This document shows, in pieces, positions 1 through 7,185 of a DNA stretch of 64,000 bases (positions are counted from its first letter, which is position 1; every line of letters begins with the position of its first letter). The notes under the pieces are model-generated. The model worked only from the letters and a program-made list of their open reading frames with translations. It ran no database searches and had not been told where the DNA came from. Position numbers and translations under genes: made by a program. Source of the stretch: Truepera radiovictrix DSM 17093 (GTDB taxonomy: Bacteria; Deinococcota; Deinococci; Deinococcales; Trueperaceae); the NCBI RefSeq assembly GCF_000092425.1, contig NC_014221.1, positions 1,369,001 to 1,433,000 on the forward strand, in the 5' to 3' direction.

Positions 1-683
1 CCGGCGATGACGCCCGAGTTGGCGCCGCTCCCGGCGCAGTCGAGCACCCGCACGGCGAAGAGCCTGACCCCTTTAGCTACCCCGTAGGTGCTGCCGCCGA
101 CGGTGCCGGCGACGTGCGTGCCGTGGCCGTTGCAGTCGCTCGAGCCGCGCCCGTCGCTGATCGCCGTGACCCCACCGACGACGCGCCCGCCGAACTCCTG
201 GTGGTCGGCGCGGATACCGGTGTCGATGACGTAGACGGTGACGTCGGGAGCGGTGGTGTTGTAGGTGTAGCGCCCGTCGAGGGGGAGGGTGCGTTGGTCG
301 ATGCGGTCGAGCCCCCAGGTAGCGTTCGTTTGGGTCGCGCTCAAGCTCACCACCTGGTCCTGCTCGACGTACGCCACCCGCGGGTCGCTCTGGAGGCGCC
401 TGAGCGCAGCCTCATCGACGTTTTCGGCGACGAAGCCGTTAATAACGCGCAGCGGGAGGGTCATCTGCACCCCCAAGTCGGCGGCCACGCGGCTGACGGA
501 GAGCGCGAAGTCCTCGGCGCCCTGAGCCTGCGCCGCGAGCCCCCGGTCCTCCGCGCTTAACGCGACGATGTACTGCCCTTCAATGGGGGTGCCCGCCTGC
601 GGCGCCGTTTCGGGGAGGGCGGTGTCGACGCGGCCGCAGGCGGCGAGGAGAAGCAGGATGAAAGGGACCCAAAAACGCTTCAT
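1..683 (-). CDS. Subtilisin-family (S8) serine protease, 3' end outside window
   Basis: Secreted serine protease of the proteinase K type; 227 codons are visible before the window edge. The N-terminus is a lipoprotein-type leader (LLLLAAC, Cys16), so the precursor is exported and may be lipid-anchored. Residues about 37-105 resemble the inhibitor_I9 propeptide (GQYIVAL to [10 protein letters not shown]). The catalytic Asp is in VYVIDTGI (about residue 157) and the catalytic His in GHGTHVAG (about 190); the oxyanion Asn and catalytic Ser lie beyond position 1. The frame is open throughout. The start at 683 has AAGAGG six bases upstream. dtd ends 275 bases upstream on the same strand, so this is probably a separate unit. 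Confidence 0.93.
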   Translation of the reverse strand, partial: MKRFWVPFILLLLAACGRVDTALPETAPQAGTPIEGQYIVALSAEDRGLAAQAQGAEDFALSVSRVAADLGVQMTLPLRVINGFVAENVDEAALRRLQSDPRVAYVEQDQVVSLSATQTNATWGLDRIDQRTLPLDGRYTYNTTAPDVTVYVIDTGIRADHQEFGGRVVGGVTAISDGRGSSDCNGHGTHVAGTVGGSTYGVAKGVRLFAVRVLDCAGSGANSGVIA

Positions 684-957
684 CGGCTACCTCTTGAGTC
701 TGGTGTTCTCCCGACGCGGCGCGCGAGCCAAAAGCTCCTGGGGCGCGCTGGGTGCTGGCCCCCCGTGCGTCCAGTCGGCCCGGGTTCGAGAGACGTCCGC
801 ACCCTATCACGTGTGGCGGAGCTCAAAAATGAGAGTGATATGAAACAGCGCCATCGTGAAAGTGGCAGCTAAAGCGTCTGGAACGGTAAAAACCCACCTA
901 AAGATAACTTAAAGAAGGAGCGGCGTTAAAAATTTTACTTCTCGCATTTTAAAGGGT

Positions 958-1395
958 TCAGAGCTCGAGCATCAGGGTGACGGGGCCGTCGTTGGTGAGG
1001 CTCACCTGCATGTCGGCGCCGAAAACCCCCGTCGCGACCTCGAGCCCCTGCCCTTTAAGCGCCGTGACGAAGTGACCGTAGAGCTTCTCCGCGCGCTCCG
1101 GCGGGGCGGCGTCCGTGTAGCTCGGGCGGTTGCCCCGCCGCGCGTCGGCGTAGAGGGTAAACTGGCTGATCACCAGAGCCGCCCCCCCGACGTCGCGGAC
1201 GCTCCGGTTCATCTTGCCCGCTTCGTCGCCGAAGATGCGGAGCTTGGCGACCTTTGCCGCGAGCGCCTCCGCCCGCGCCGCGTCGTCGCCACTGCCTACC
1301 CCGAGCAGGACGAGCAGCCCCGCACCGATGGCGCCGACGACCTTCCCGCCCACCTCGACGCGGGCGCAGCTGACGCGTTGCACAAGCGACCGCAT
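958..1395 (-). CDS. dtd: D-aminoacyl-tRNA deacylase
   Basis: Hydrolyses D-amino acids (and Gly mischarged on tRNA-Ala) from tRNA, a cytoplasmic proofreading enzyme. At 145 residues it has the usual family length. The two active-site signatures are visible: SQFTLYAD near residue 78 and the C-terminal [11 protein letters not shown], the Gly-Pro motif family. The N-terminus [15 protein letters not shown] is typical. It is the last gene of a three-gene unit: its ATG shares one base with the stop of the DUF1844 gene (TGATG), so translation is probably coupled. Confidence 0.96.
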   Translation of the reverse strand: MRSLVQRVSCARVEVGGKVVGAIGAGLLVLLGVGSGDDAARAEALAAKVAKLRIFGDEAGKMNRSVRDVGGAALVISQFTLYADARRGNRPSYTDAAPPERAEKLYGHFVTALKGQGLEVATGVFGADMQVSLTNDGPVTLMLEL

Positions 1396-1679
1396 CAGCT
1401 TGGCGCGTCGGGCCTCTCGGGAGGCGTCCCGGGGGCGCTGAGCCGCGCCTGCAGGGTGCTGATCGCGTGGTGCAGGGCGCTCTGCTCGGTGTCGTCTAAG
1501 TTGCCGCGGGTCTTGTCCTGGAGCATGAGCAGCAGTCCCAAGCTCCGCTCGCCGGTGCGCCGCGCGAGCAGGCCGTCGCGGCTCAGGTGCCGCGCCATGG
1601 GGCTATGCTCTTCGCCGAGGGCCGCTTCGGCAGAGCTTAAAAGCGAGTGCACCAGGCCGATAAACCGCGGGTCGGCCAC
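1395..1679 (-). CDS. DUF1844 family small protein
   Basis: Small protein of 94 residues of unknown function. The core ([19 protein letters not shown], then [18 protein letters not shown]) matches the DUF1844 pattern of two helices followed by the LxMLxxKTxGNL motif. The GTG start at 1679 is chosen because it overlaps the stop of the upstream glycosylase gene by one base (TAGTG) and begins exactly at the conserved region; longer readings of the frame run inside the glycosylase gene. The C-terminal 15 residues are Pro-rich. It lies between udg and dtd in a tight operon. Confidence 0.82.
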   Translation of the reverse strand: MADPRFIGLVHSLLSSAEAALGEEHSPMARHLSRDGLLARRTGERSLGLLLMLQDKTRGNLDDTEQSALHHAISTLQARLSAPGTPPERPDAPS

Positions 1680-2299
1680 TAGAAGAGCCCCTCTTGGCGC
1701 GCCGTGTCGACGACGAACACGGCGGGTTTCGGTCCGAGCTCGTCGATCGCCGCTTTGAGCGCCCGGATGTCTTGCCACATGAGCCACTTCGGGGAGCCGC
1801 GTTCGCGGCTCGGGTTGCGCAGCAAGTAGGCGGGGTGGAACATCGGAAACACCCGCACGCCGTGCCACGAAAACCACCTGCCGCGGGTTTTGGTGATGCC
1901 CTCTTTTGTCCCCGCAAAGTACTGCGTCGGAAAGTTGCCCAACGTCGCGATGATCTGCGGGCGGATCAGCCGCAGCTGCTCTAGGAGCAAAGGGGCGCTC
2001 GCCTCGATCTCCTCGGGTTTGGGGTTGCGGTTGCCGGGCGGGCGGTACTTGAGGATGTTGGTGATGTAGACGTCTTCGCGTTCGATGTGGGCGCTTTCAA
2101 GGATGCGGTCGAGGAGCTGACCGGCCCGCCCGACGAAGGGGCGGCCCAGGAGGTCTTCGTCCTCGCCCGGCGCCTCACCGACGATCACCACGTCGGCGTC
2201 GGGGTTGCCCTCACCGAAGACGAGGTTGTCCGAGAGCTCCGCGAGCGCTGCGGGTTTCGGGGTGTTCCGGGCCTGCTGCTCGAGGTCTGAAAGCGTCAT
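1679..2299 (-). CDS. Family-4-type uracil-DNA glycosylase lacking the Fe-S cysteines
   Basis: Base-excision repair enzyme that removes uracil from DNA. The 206-residue protein carries both family-4 active-site motifs: GEAPGEDED (about 41-49) and FHPAYLLRNPSR near the C-terminus, plus VYITNILKYRPPGNRNP. It follows the Thermus enzyme closely as I recall that sequence. Odd: canonical family-4 enzymes bind a 4Fe-4S cluster through four Cys, but this protein contains no Cys at all; the positions read Thr/Pro near the N-terminus, Tyr in LKYRPP and Ser in IEASAPL. The ATG at 2299 is chosen because TACACT lies 7 nt upstream (leaderless pattern) and because the homology begins there. First gene of the udg-DUF1844-dtd unit. 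Confidence 0.93.
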   Translation of the reverse strand: MTLSDLEQQARNTPKPAALAELSDNLVFGEGNPDADVVIVGEAPGEDEDLLGRPFVGRAGQLLDRILESAHIEREDVYITNILKYRPPGNRNPKPEEIEASAPLLLEQLRLIRPQIIATLGNFPTQYFAGTKEGITKTRGRWFSWHGVRVFPMFHPAYLLRNPSRERGSPKWLMWQDIRALKAAIDELGPKPAVFVVDTARQEGLF

Positions 2300-2473
2300 G
2301 GGGCCTAGTGTACCGCGCCAGGGCGCCCGCACGAGCATCTGGCCGGGTACGCAGCGGCCGTCGCGGGCCGTGTCGGGTACGCATCTTTCGGCGACGGGCC
2401 CGCGGCTCCCACTGTCCACGCACCCCGCGCGTAAGACGCCGAGCGGCTCAGCGTGACGCGCTCGGTAAGGGGT

Positions 2474-2857
2474 CTACTTGGCTGCGGCTTGGGCGAGCTT
2501 GGGGCGCTGGCTGCGGACCTCGCGGCGGACTTTGGGCTCGAGGCCGATCATCAGGAAAAAGTTTTCGAGCGCGTTCTCCTGCCCCTTGATGTCGGCGTGC
2601 TCCCCGTCGGGGGTGCCGCTCACGAAGGGGAGCGCTTTGTAGGCCTCGAGCGCAGCGTGCACGACGGCGCTGGGGCTCTGCGTTTCGGCGATCTCGGTGA
2701 GCTGCGCGTAGACGCTGCGCCGCGCTTCGGCGTGCGAGCGAAACGCTTCGGGGTTGTCGGTCTCGGGCGCGCGCAGCACGTCCTGCTTGGCGATGCGGCG
2801 GTAGTGCTTGAGGCCTCTAATGATCTCGTCCGAGCTCAGAACCACCCTTACGTCCAT
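2474..2857 (-). CDS. Conserved-looking protein of unknown function
   Basis: I do not recognise this 127-residue protein. It begins MDVRVVLSSDEIIRGLKHYR, is rich in charged residues and Ala, has no membrane segment or signal peptide, and looks alpha-helical and cytoplasmic. The ATG at 2857 is preceded by GGGAGAG about 7 bases upstream. The 174 bases between it and the udg start hold the udg promoter. Upstream is a 395-base non-coding stretch with a perfect sigma-70 promoter pointing toward this gene, so it may be transcribed with a leader of about 295 nt. Confidence 0.7.
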   Translation of the reverse strand: MDVRVVLSSDEIIRGLKHYRRIAKQDVLRAPETDNPEAFRSHAEARRSVYAQLTEIAETQSPSAVVHAALEAYKALPFVSGTPDGEHADIKGQENALENFFLMIGLEPKVRREVRSQRPKLAQAAAK

Positions 2858-3252
2858 CTGTCACTCTCCCTTTTCCCTTTCACGTGCTCTCAACGTATGT
2901 CGCCCTATCTATACCCTAATTTGGGGTTTTGGGGGGTCGACTCCTTTATATTCTCCCGCAGGTTCTAGGTGTTGAGTGCAGGCGTTTGGCGTGCGCGAGC
3001 CGGTTGCGTGGCTCCGGCGGGCCGTGGCGACGGTGGCGCTTGCACGAGACGGCTGTGAGCGGCGAAGGGGTGAGGCGACGCGGCGACCAGGCCACGCCCG
3101 AAAGGCTCGCTCCTCCCTTGGGCGCTGGTTGGTCGTCAAGGGCGCCCGTTGATGCAGCATTATAGGGGTGGGTGCAGGGGCTGTCAAAATGACCTGTGAG
3201 ACGCCCGGGTCACGGCTAGCGGTGGGGTGCCAGCAGCGCCGCTCGGGGTTCG
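2858..3252. other. Non-coding stretch: long leader or RNA gene candidate
   Basis: No convincing ORF on either strand. On the minus strand a consensus promoter starts transcription near 3152; the predicted RNA is GC-rich and runs about 295 nt to the start at 2857. The TCAACG close to its 5' end could pair with CGTTGA near 2891-2896, closing a domain of about 260 nt, but this is only six pairs. I see no T-run terminator before the gene. It does not match tmRNA, RNase P RNA or SRP RNA signature sequences that I know. Confidence 0.4.
3159..3187 (-). promoter_or_regulatory. Perfect sigma-70 consensus promoter
   Basis: On the minus strand TTGACA (3187-3182) is followed by exactly 17 bases and TATAAT (3164-3159). 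Both hexamers and the spacing are the consensus. Expected transcription start is near 3152, reading toward the gene at 2474-2857. In a 70% GC genome an exact match is unlikely by chance. Confidence 0.8.
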
Positions 3253-3501
3253 CTACGCCTCGAGCTTTTTGAGCGGTACGGGGGGGCGCTGCGCCCGCCC
3301 CTCGCGCAGCTCGCCGGGGTAGCGCGTGAGTTCGCCGATCGCCTCGGCTTCGGTGGAAAACCCGCAGCTGCGGCACTCGAGCTCGGAAAACCCCTCGGGG
3401 TAGCGGTAGGTCACGGTGTCGGTGCTCGCGCACTGCGGGCACCTTTCCCCCTCTTCAAACCCCTCCGCGCCAAAGTCCCACCCCTGCGGCCGATCGGTCA
3501 T
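3253..3501 (-). CDS. Small zinc-ribbon protein
   Basis: An 82-residue protein with two CxxC knuckles, CPQC at about 21-24 and CRSC at about 43-46, the spacing of a zinc ribbon. Function unknown; it could bind nucleic acid or be a partner subunit. The ATG at 3501 has CGGAGG about 7 bases upstream, and TACACT lies 20 bases upstream, giving a short leader of roughly 13 nt. It stands between the aldolase gene and the strong promoter at 3159-3187 and is probably monocistronic. Confidence 0.75.
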   Translation of the reverse strand: MTDRPQGWDFGAEGFEEGERCPQCASTDTVTYRYPEGFSELECRSCGFSTEAEAIGELTRYPGELREGRAQRPPVPLKKLEA

Positions 3502-3550
3502 GGCAAAGCCTCCGGCGTCTAGTGTAGCGGACGCCGGAGGTAAGAGGGGA

Positions 3551-3582
3551 CGCTGGGCGACGCCCCGGGGCTGCGCCCAGCG
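3551..3582 (-). terminator. Inverted repeat between aldolase and zinc-ribbon genes
   Basis: CGCTGGGCG (3551-3559) pairs with CGCCCAGCG (3574-3582), and the loop can extend the stem through GCCCC/GGGGC. It lies just after the aldolase stop on the minus strand and could end that transcript, but no long T-run follows, so the assignment is tentative. Confidence 0.4.
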
Positions 3583-3587
3583 CGTCG

Positions 3588-4508
3588 CTACGCCTTGCCC
3601 ACCGACTTAAAGAGCTCGAGGCGTTTGCGCACGACCTCTTTCATCTCGTCGCGGGCGGGCCCCAGGATCTTGCGCGGGTCGAACTCACCGGGCTTTTGCC
3701 GCAGCACCTCGCGCACGCGCGTCGTAAACGCGAGGCGCAAGTCGGTGTCGGTGTTGATCTTGGCGATACCCTGCTCGATGGCTTTTTGCACGTCCTCGTC
3801 GTGGATCCCAGAAGCGTACTGCAGTTCGCCGCCCGAGGCGCGAAAGCGTTCGACGAGGGCGTTCGGCACGCCGCTCGCGCCGTGCATCACGAGCGGGTTG
3901 GGGATGCGCGCGGCGATCTCTTGGATGCGTTGGTGGTCGATAAAAGGGCGCCCCTTGCCCTTGTTGGCGCCGTGCGAGGTGCCGATGGCGACGGCCAGGT
4001 AGTCCGCGCCGGTCGCCTGCATAAAGCGTTCGGCCTCGTCGGGTTTGGTGAGGATCGCCTCCTCTTCGGAGACCACGACGTGCTCTTCGATACCGCCCAG
4101 ACGCCCGATCTCCGCCTCCACCGTGACGCCCACGGCGTGCGCGGCCTCCACCACGCGCTTCGTCTCGCGCGTGTTGGTCGCCTCGTCCTCGTGCGATTTG
4201 TCGATCATCACCGAGGAGAAGCCCCATTCGATACACTGCATGCACGACTCATATGACGAGCCGTGGTCGAGGTGCACGGCGACCGGTACCGTCGCCCGCT
4301 TGGCCTCGTGGATGACCATGTCGACGAGCTGACGTTTGCCGTACTTGATGGCCCCTTCGGAGAGCGCCAAGAGCACGGGGCTGCGGGTCTCCTCAGCTGC
4401 CTCGAGGATGGCCTGGGTGATCTCCATGTTGTTGGTGTTAAAGGCGCCGACGCCGTAGCCGCCCGCGCGGGCCGCCGCGAGGATCTCGAGTCCGGTAAGA
4501 AGTGGCAT
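3588..4508 (-). CDS. fba: Class II fructose-bisphosphate aldolase
   Basis: Cleaves fructose 1,6-bisphosphate to the two triose phosphates, or condenses them, in glycolysis and gluconeogenesis; zinc-dependent and cytoplasmic. 306 residues, normal for the family. Visible motifs: YGVGAFNTNNMEITQAI at the N-terminus, the metal-binding HLDHGSSYE (about 80), SVMIDKSHEDEATN, VAIGTSHGANKGKG, and MHGASG. The ATG at 4508 stands 6 bases after TATACT on the minus strand, the leaderless pattern, and has no Shine-Dalgarno sequence. A GC-rich inverted repeat follows the stop. Confidence 0.97.
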   Translation of the reverse strand: MPLLTGLEILAAARAGGYGVGAFNTNNMEITQAILEAAEETRSPVLLALSEGAIKYGKRQLVDMVIHEAKRATVPVAVHLDHGSSYESCMQCIEWGFSSVMIDKSHEDEATNTRETKRVVEAAHAVGVTVEAEIGRLGGIEEHVVVSEEEAILTKPDEAERFMQATGADYLAVAIGTSHGANKGKGRPFIDHQRIQEIAARIPNPLVMHGASGVPNALVERFRASGGELQYASGIHDEDVQKAIEQGIAKINTDTDLRLAFTTRVREVLRQKPGEFDPRKILGPARDEMKEVVRKRLELFKSVGKA

Positions 4509-4619
4509 GGGGGGAGTATACCAAGTCGCTGAAGGCGGCTTTCGGCAGGGGGGGCGGTGTACCGGCTGTCGCGTCTGGGTGTGCGTGGGGGGCCCGGCGC
4601 CTTGTGGTAGGCTGAACCC

Positions 4620-4904
4620 ATGGGGATGCTCGAGCTCGGCCGCACGCGGTCACAAAAACGCAAGGTCAGCGTCCTCTTGACCGCTCTTCACCTGCTGGCG
4701 CTGGGGGCCCTCGTCGCCCTCTTCTGGCTTGCCGGCGGCCCCCCAGCGACGCCCCTGGGCGGAGCGCTGCTGGTCGTCGCGACGACGCTCTGGCTGCTGA
4801 GCTTTGTCCTGCTCTGCGTCAACGTCGCCTATTACGTCTTCGCTTACGTCATCCACCCCCCTAGAGGTCGAGAAACGCCTTCAGAGCGGCGTTCACGGCC
4901 CTGA
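4620..4904 (+). CDS. Small membrane protein, two predicted TM segments
   Basis: 94 residues of unknown function. Two hydrophobic segments lie at about 17-41 and 48-76, with a basic N-terminus (RTRSQKRK) and a basic C-terminal tail. The ATG at 4620 follows TAGGCT by 6 bases, the leaderless pattern, which supports it being a real gene. Its last 44 bases overlap the 3' end of mqnB on the other strand. It is transcribed away from fba; the two leaderless promoters are back to back. Confidence 0.68.
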   Translation: MGMLELGRTRSQKRKVSVLLTALHLLALGALVALFWLAGGPPATPLGGALLVVATTLWLLSFVLLCVNVAYYVFAYVIHPPRGRETPSERRSRP

Positions 4905-5541
4905 CGGCGCCGGGGAGGTCCCAGCGGGCCTTGTCGCGTTCGCCGACCCGGTTGCTGACGCCGCGCACCTCGGCGAAGGGCACCTTGAGAGCGGCGCAGA
5001 CCTGCGCGGCGGCGGCGCCCTCCATCGACTCGATGGCGGCGCCGAAGCGCGCGTAGAGGCGCGCTGCGGCCCCAAAGCTGCCCGTGACGCACTCCGAGGT
5101 GCCGAAAAGGACGCGCGGCGCGCGCGCCGCTTCGGCGAGGGCGGCGCTCAGCGCGAGGTCGGTGGGGAAGTGGTTGAAGCGGGGTGGGGGACCCGGCAAG
5201 AGGGGGAAACCGAGCGCCTCCATGTCCTGCCAGCCGCGCTCTAGTTGCACGCCGGTGTCCATGTGCACCTCGCCGCTCGCGACCGCGACCCCCCCGAGGG
5301 GGAGGCCAGAGGCGGCGAACGCCCCGCCGACGCCGAACTGCACGACGGCCTCGGGGGCGAGCTGCTGCAGGGCCAAAGCGAGCCCGGCGGCGGTGTTGAC
5401 CTTGGCGACCCCCAGGTGGGCGAGGTAGAGCCCACCCGGCAGCGCGTAGAGCTCGCCTAGCGGGAAAGGGCGCGCCCGCCAGGGGAGTGCCTTGAGCGGC
5501 GCGGCCTCGAGCGCGGTCGCCGTGATCAGGAGCGTAGACAC
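4861..5541 (-). CDS. mqnB: Futalosine hydrolase (menaquinone biosynthesis)
   Basis: Releases hypoxanthine from futalosine to give dehypoxanthine futalosine in the alternative menaquinone pathway. The 226-residue protein has the nucleoside phosphorylase fold: MSTLLITATALEAAPL, GVGGAFAASGLPLG, and the active-site ESMEGAAAAQVCAALKVP, ending with VRGVSNRVGERDKARWD, typical of MqnB rather than of 5'-methylthioadenosine nucleosidase. It is the last gene of the gltX-ftsY-acetyltransferase-mqnB series and overlaps the preceding gene by 16 bases. Other mqn genes are not in the window. Confidence 0.9.
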   Translation of the reverse strand: MSTLLITATALEAAPLKALPWRARPFPLGELYALPGGLYLAHLGVAKVNTAAGLALALQQLAPEAVVQFGVGGAFAASGLPLGGVAVASGEVHMDTGVQLERGWQDMEALGFPLLPGPPPRFNHFPTDLALSAALAEAARAPRVLFGTSECVTGSFGAAARLYARFGAAIESMEGAAAAQVCAALKVPFAEVRGVSNRVGERDKARWDLPGAVRAVNAALKAFLDL

Positions 5542-6244
5542 CAGACCTCGAGACCGCTCGCCGCTAGAGCTTCACGGTTGACACGGTCGCAGCGAACACG
5601 GTTGAACAGGTAGGTGAACAGGTAGGCGCGCAGACCGCGCGCGTCCGCTTCGAACGCGAGGCGCGCGGTGAGCGCCGCGCGGGCTTCGTCGCTAGCGGCC
5701 TCGAGGATAGGAGCGCAGAGCATGCCAGCTGCGCTGAGCGTCACCATCGCGCCGACCGGCCGGTCGCGGTAGGCTACGAAGGCCTCGAGGTCTGCCCCTT
5801 GCTGCAGCGCCCGCGCGGCGGTCTGTGCCGCGGCGGCGCCGTAGGGGGGGAGGCCGTAGACGGCTGCGAGCACCTCGCCGAGGGCGCGCGCCTGTGCCCA
5901 GCTCACCTGTTCGGTGATGATCTCGCCCGCCGTCGGGGGCGCGGTGGGCGCTTCGAGGGGCTGCCAGGAAAGGCGCGCCCAGCGGGTAAAACCGGCCCCC
6001 CGCAGCGCCCCCGATAGGTCGCTCTGGGAAAGACCGGCGTCGAGCACGACCGACGCGTCTACCCCCTGCGCCGCGTAAAAGGCGGGCGCGCGGGCGACCG
6101 CGTCGGCGTCGGGGTACCAGAGGGCGTTGGCGAGGACGAAGGGGGCGAGCGTGTTGACGAGCGCGCGCCCCCTTCCGAGCGCCTCGCTGCGCTGCGCGAA
6201 GCGCTCCCAGAACCCGAACGCCAGCGCGTAGGGGGGGGGTTCAA
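5526..6244 (-). pseudogene. GNAT-like protein gene with 5' G9/C9 tract and frame break
   Basis: The gene follows ftsY directly. A TTG at 6244 overlaps the ftsY stop (TTGA), the usual coupling form, but a run of nine G on the plus strand (6231-6239) puts that start out of frame with the body. One extra base in the run would give a continuous product beginning MNPPPYALAFGFWERF and ending at 5526 (about 239 residues). The body reads well through WYPDADAVARAPAFYAAQG and a central VAYRDRPVGAMVTL, which resembles a GNAT acetyltransferase strand pair (inference). The only in-frame ATG/GTG/TTG start I see in the body is a GTG at 6047, which would yield 173 residues. Overlaps mqnB by 16 bases. Confidence 0.65.
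6231..6239. repeat. Homopolymer G9 tract at the start of a gene
   Basis: Nine consecutive G on the plus strand, C9 in the gene sense, at codons 3-5 of the acetyltransferase-like gene. Its length decides whether the ftsY-coupled TTG start is in frame. Tracts of this kind are typical sites for replication or transcription slippage, and also for sequencing error. Confidence 0.9.
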
Positions 6245-7185
6245 GCAGCCGTCGGCTCCGGCATGTCGAGAAGCGCCCTGACGTAGGCCGCCGCGTCGTA
6301 GGGTTGCAGGTCTTCGGCCTTCTCCCCGACGCCGATGAACTTGATCGGCAGCCCCAACTCGCGCACGATGGGGAGCAGGATACCGCCCTTGGCGGTGCCG
6401 TCGAGTTTGGTGACGATCACGCCCGTGAGCCCGACCGCCTCGTGAAACTTCTTGGCCTGCGCGAGCCCGTTCTGGCCGGTCACCGCGTCGAGGACCAACC
6501 AGACCTCCTTGGGTTCGTCGGGGTCGGCTTTGGCGATCACCCGCTTGACCTTTTTAAGCTCTTCCATGAGGTTGTGCTTGGTGTGGAGGCGGCCAGCGGT
6601 GTCGACGAACAGGAGGTCGTAGCCGCGGGCGCGGCGCTGCTGCGCGGCGTTAAAGGCGACCGCGCCCGGGTCGGAGCCGTCGGGGCCGGTGACGGTGGGG
6701 ATGCCCAGGCGCTCCCCCCAGACCTCGAGCTGCGCGGTGGCGGCGGCCCGGAAGGTGTCGCCGGCGGCGAACATCACGCGCCGACCGCGCTCGGTGTAGT
6801 ACTGCCCGAGTTTGGCGATGGTGGTGGTTTTGCCGACGCCGTTGACGCCGACCACCATGACCACGCTGCCTCTCACCTCGACGGTGTGGCGCGTGACGTC
6901 GAGGGTAAAACCGACGCGCCGCAGCTTTTGGCGCATCCGGTCGGGCTCGAGCTGATCCAAAAGGGCTTTTTCGAGGGCTTCGCGAAACGAGACGCCCCGT
7001 TCGCGCTCGCGTTTGGCCTCCGCGACGACCTCGGCGGCGATCTTAGAACCCGTGTCGGCGCCGATAAGGGCGAACTCGAGGTCGTCCCACGGCATCTCCC
7101 AGACCGAGCCGAGGTCGCGCACGTCGGTCGTGAGCACGTCGCGCGTCTTGCCGAGGCCCCGTTTAAGGCGGTCGAACCACGACAT
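6241..7185 (-). CDS. ftsY: Signal recognition particle receptor FtsY
   Basis: SRP receptor GTPase that delivers ribosome-nascent chain complexes to the membrane translocon. 314 residues, the short form without the acidic A domain. N domain about 1-90, then the GTPase: P-loop GVNGVGKTTTIAKLG (about 115), GDTFRAAATAQLE (I-box), DTAGRLHTK, and TKLDGTAKGG. Its ATG shares one base with the gltX stop (TAATG), and its stop overlaps the TTG of the next gene, so this is a tight operon. Confidence 0.97.
   Translation of the reverse strand: MSWFDRLKRGLGKTRDVLTTDVRDLGSVWEMPWDDLEFALIGADTGSKIAAEVVAEAKRERERGVSFREALEKALLDQLEPDRMRQKLRRVGFTLDVTRHTVEVRGSVVMVVGVNGVGKTTTIAKLGQYYTERGRRVMFAAGDTFRAAATAQLEVWGERLGIPTVTGPDGSDPGAVAFNAAQQRRARGYDLLFVDTAGRLHTKHNLMEELKKVKRVIAKADPDEPKEVWLVLDAVTGQNGLAQAKKFHEAVGLTGVIVTKLDGTAKGGILLPIVRELGLPIKFIGVGEKAEDLQPYDAAAYVRALLDMPEPTAA

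Noticed and set aside
770-800. GGTTCGA sequence resembling a tRNA T-arm
   Set aside because: No matching acceptor stem, anticodon arm or CCA-side pairing around it.
2915-2940. G/C-run resembling telomere-like repeats
   Set aside because: Too short and imperfect, and bacterial chromosomal context gives it no meaning.
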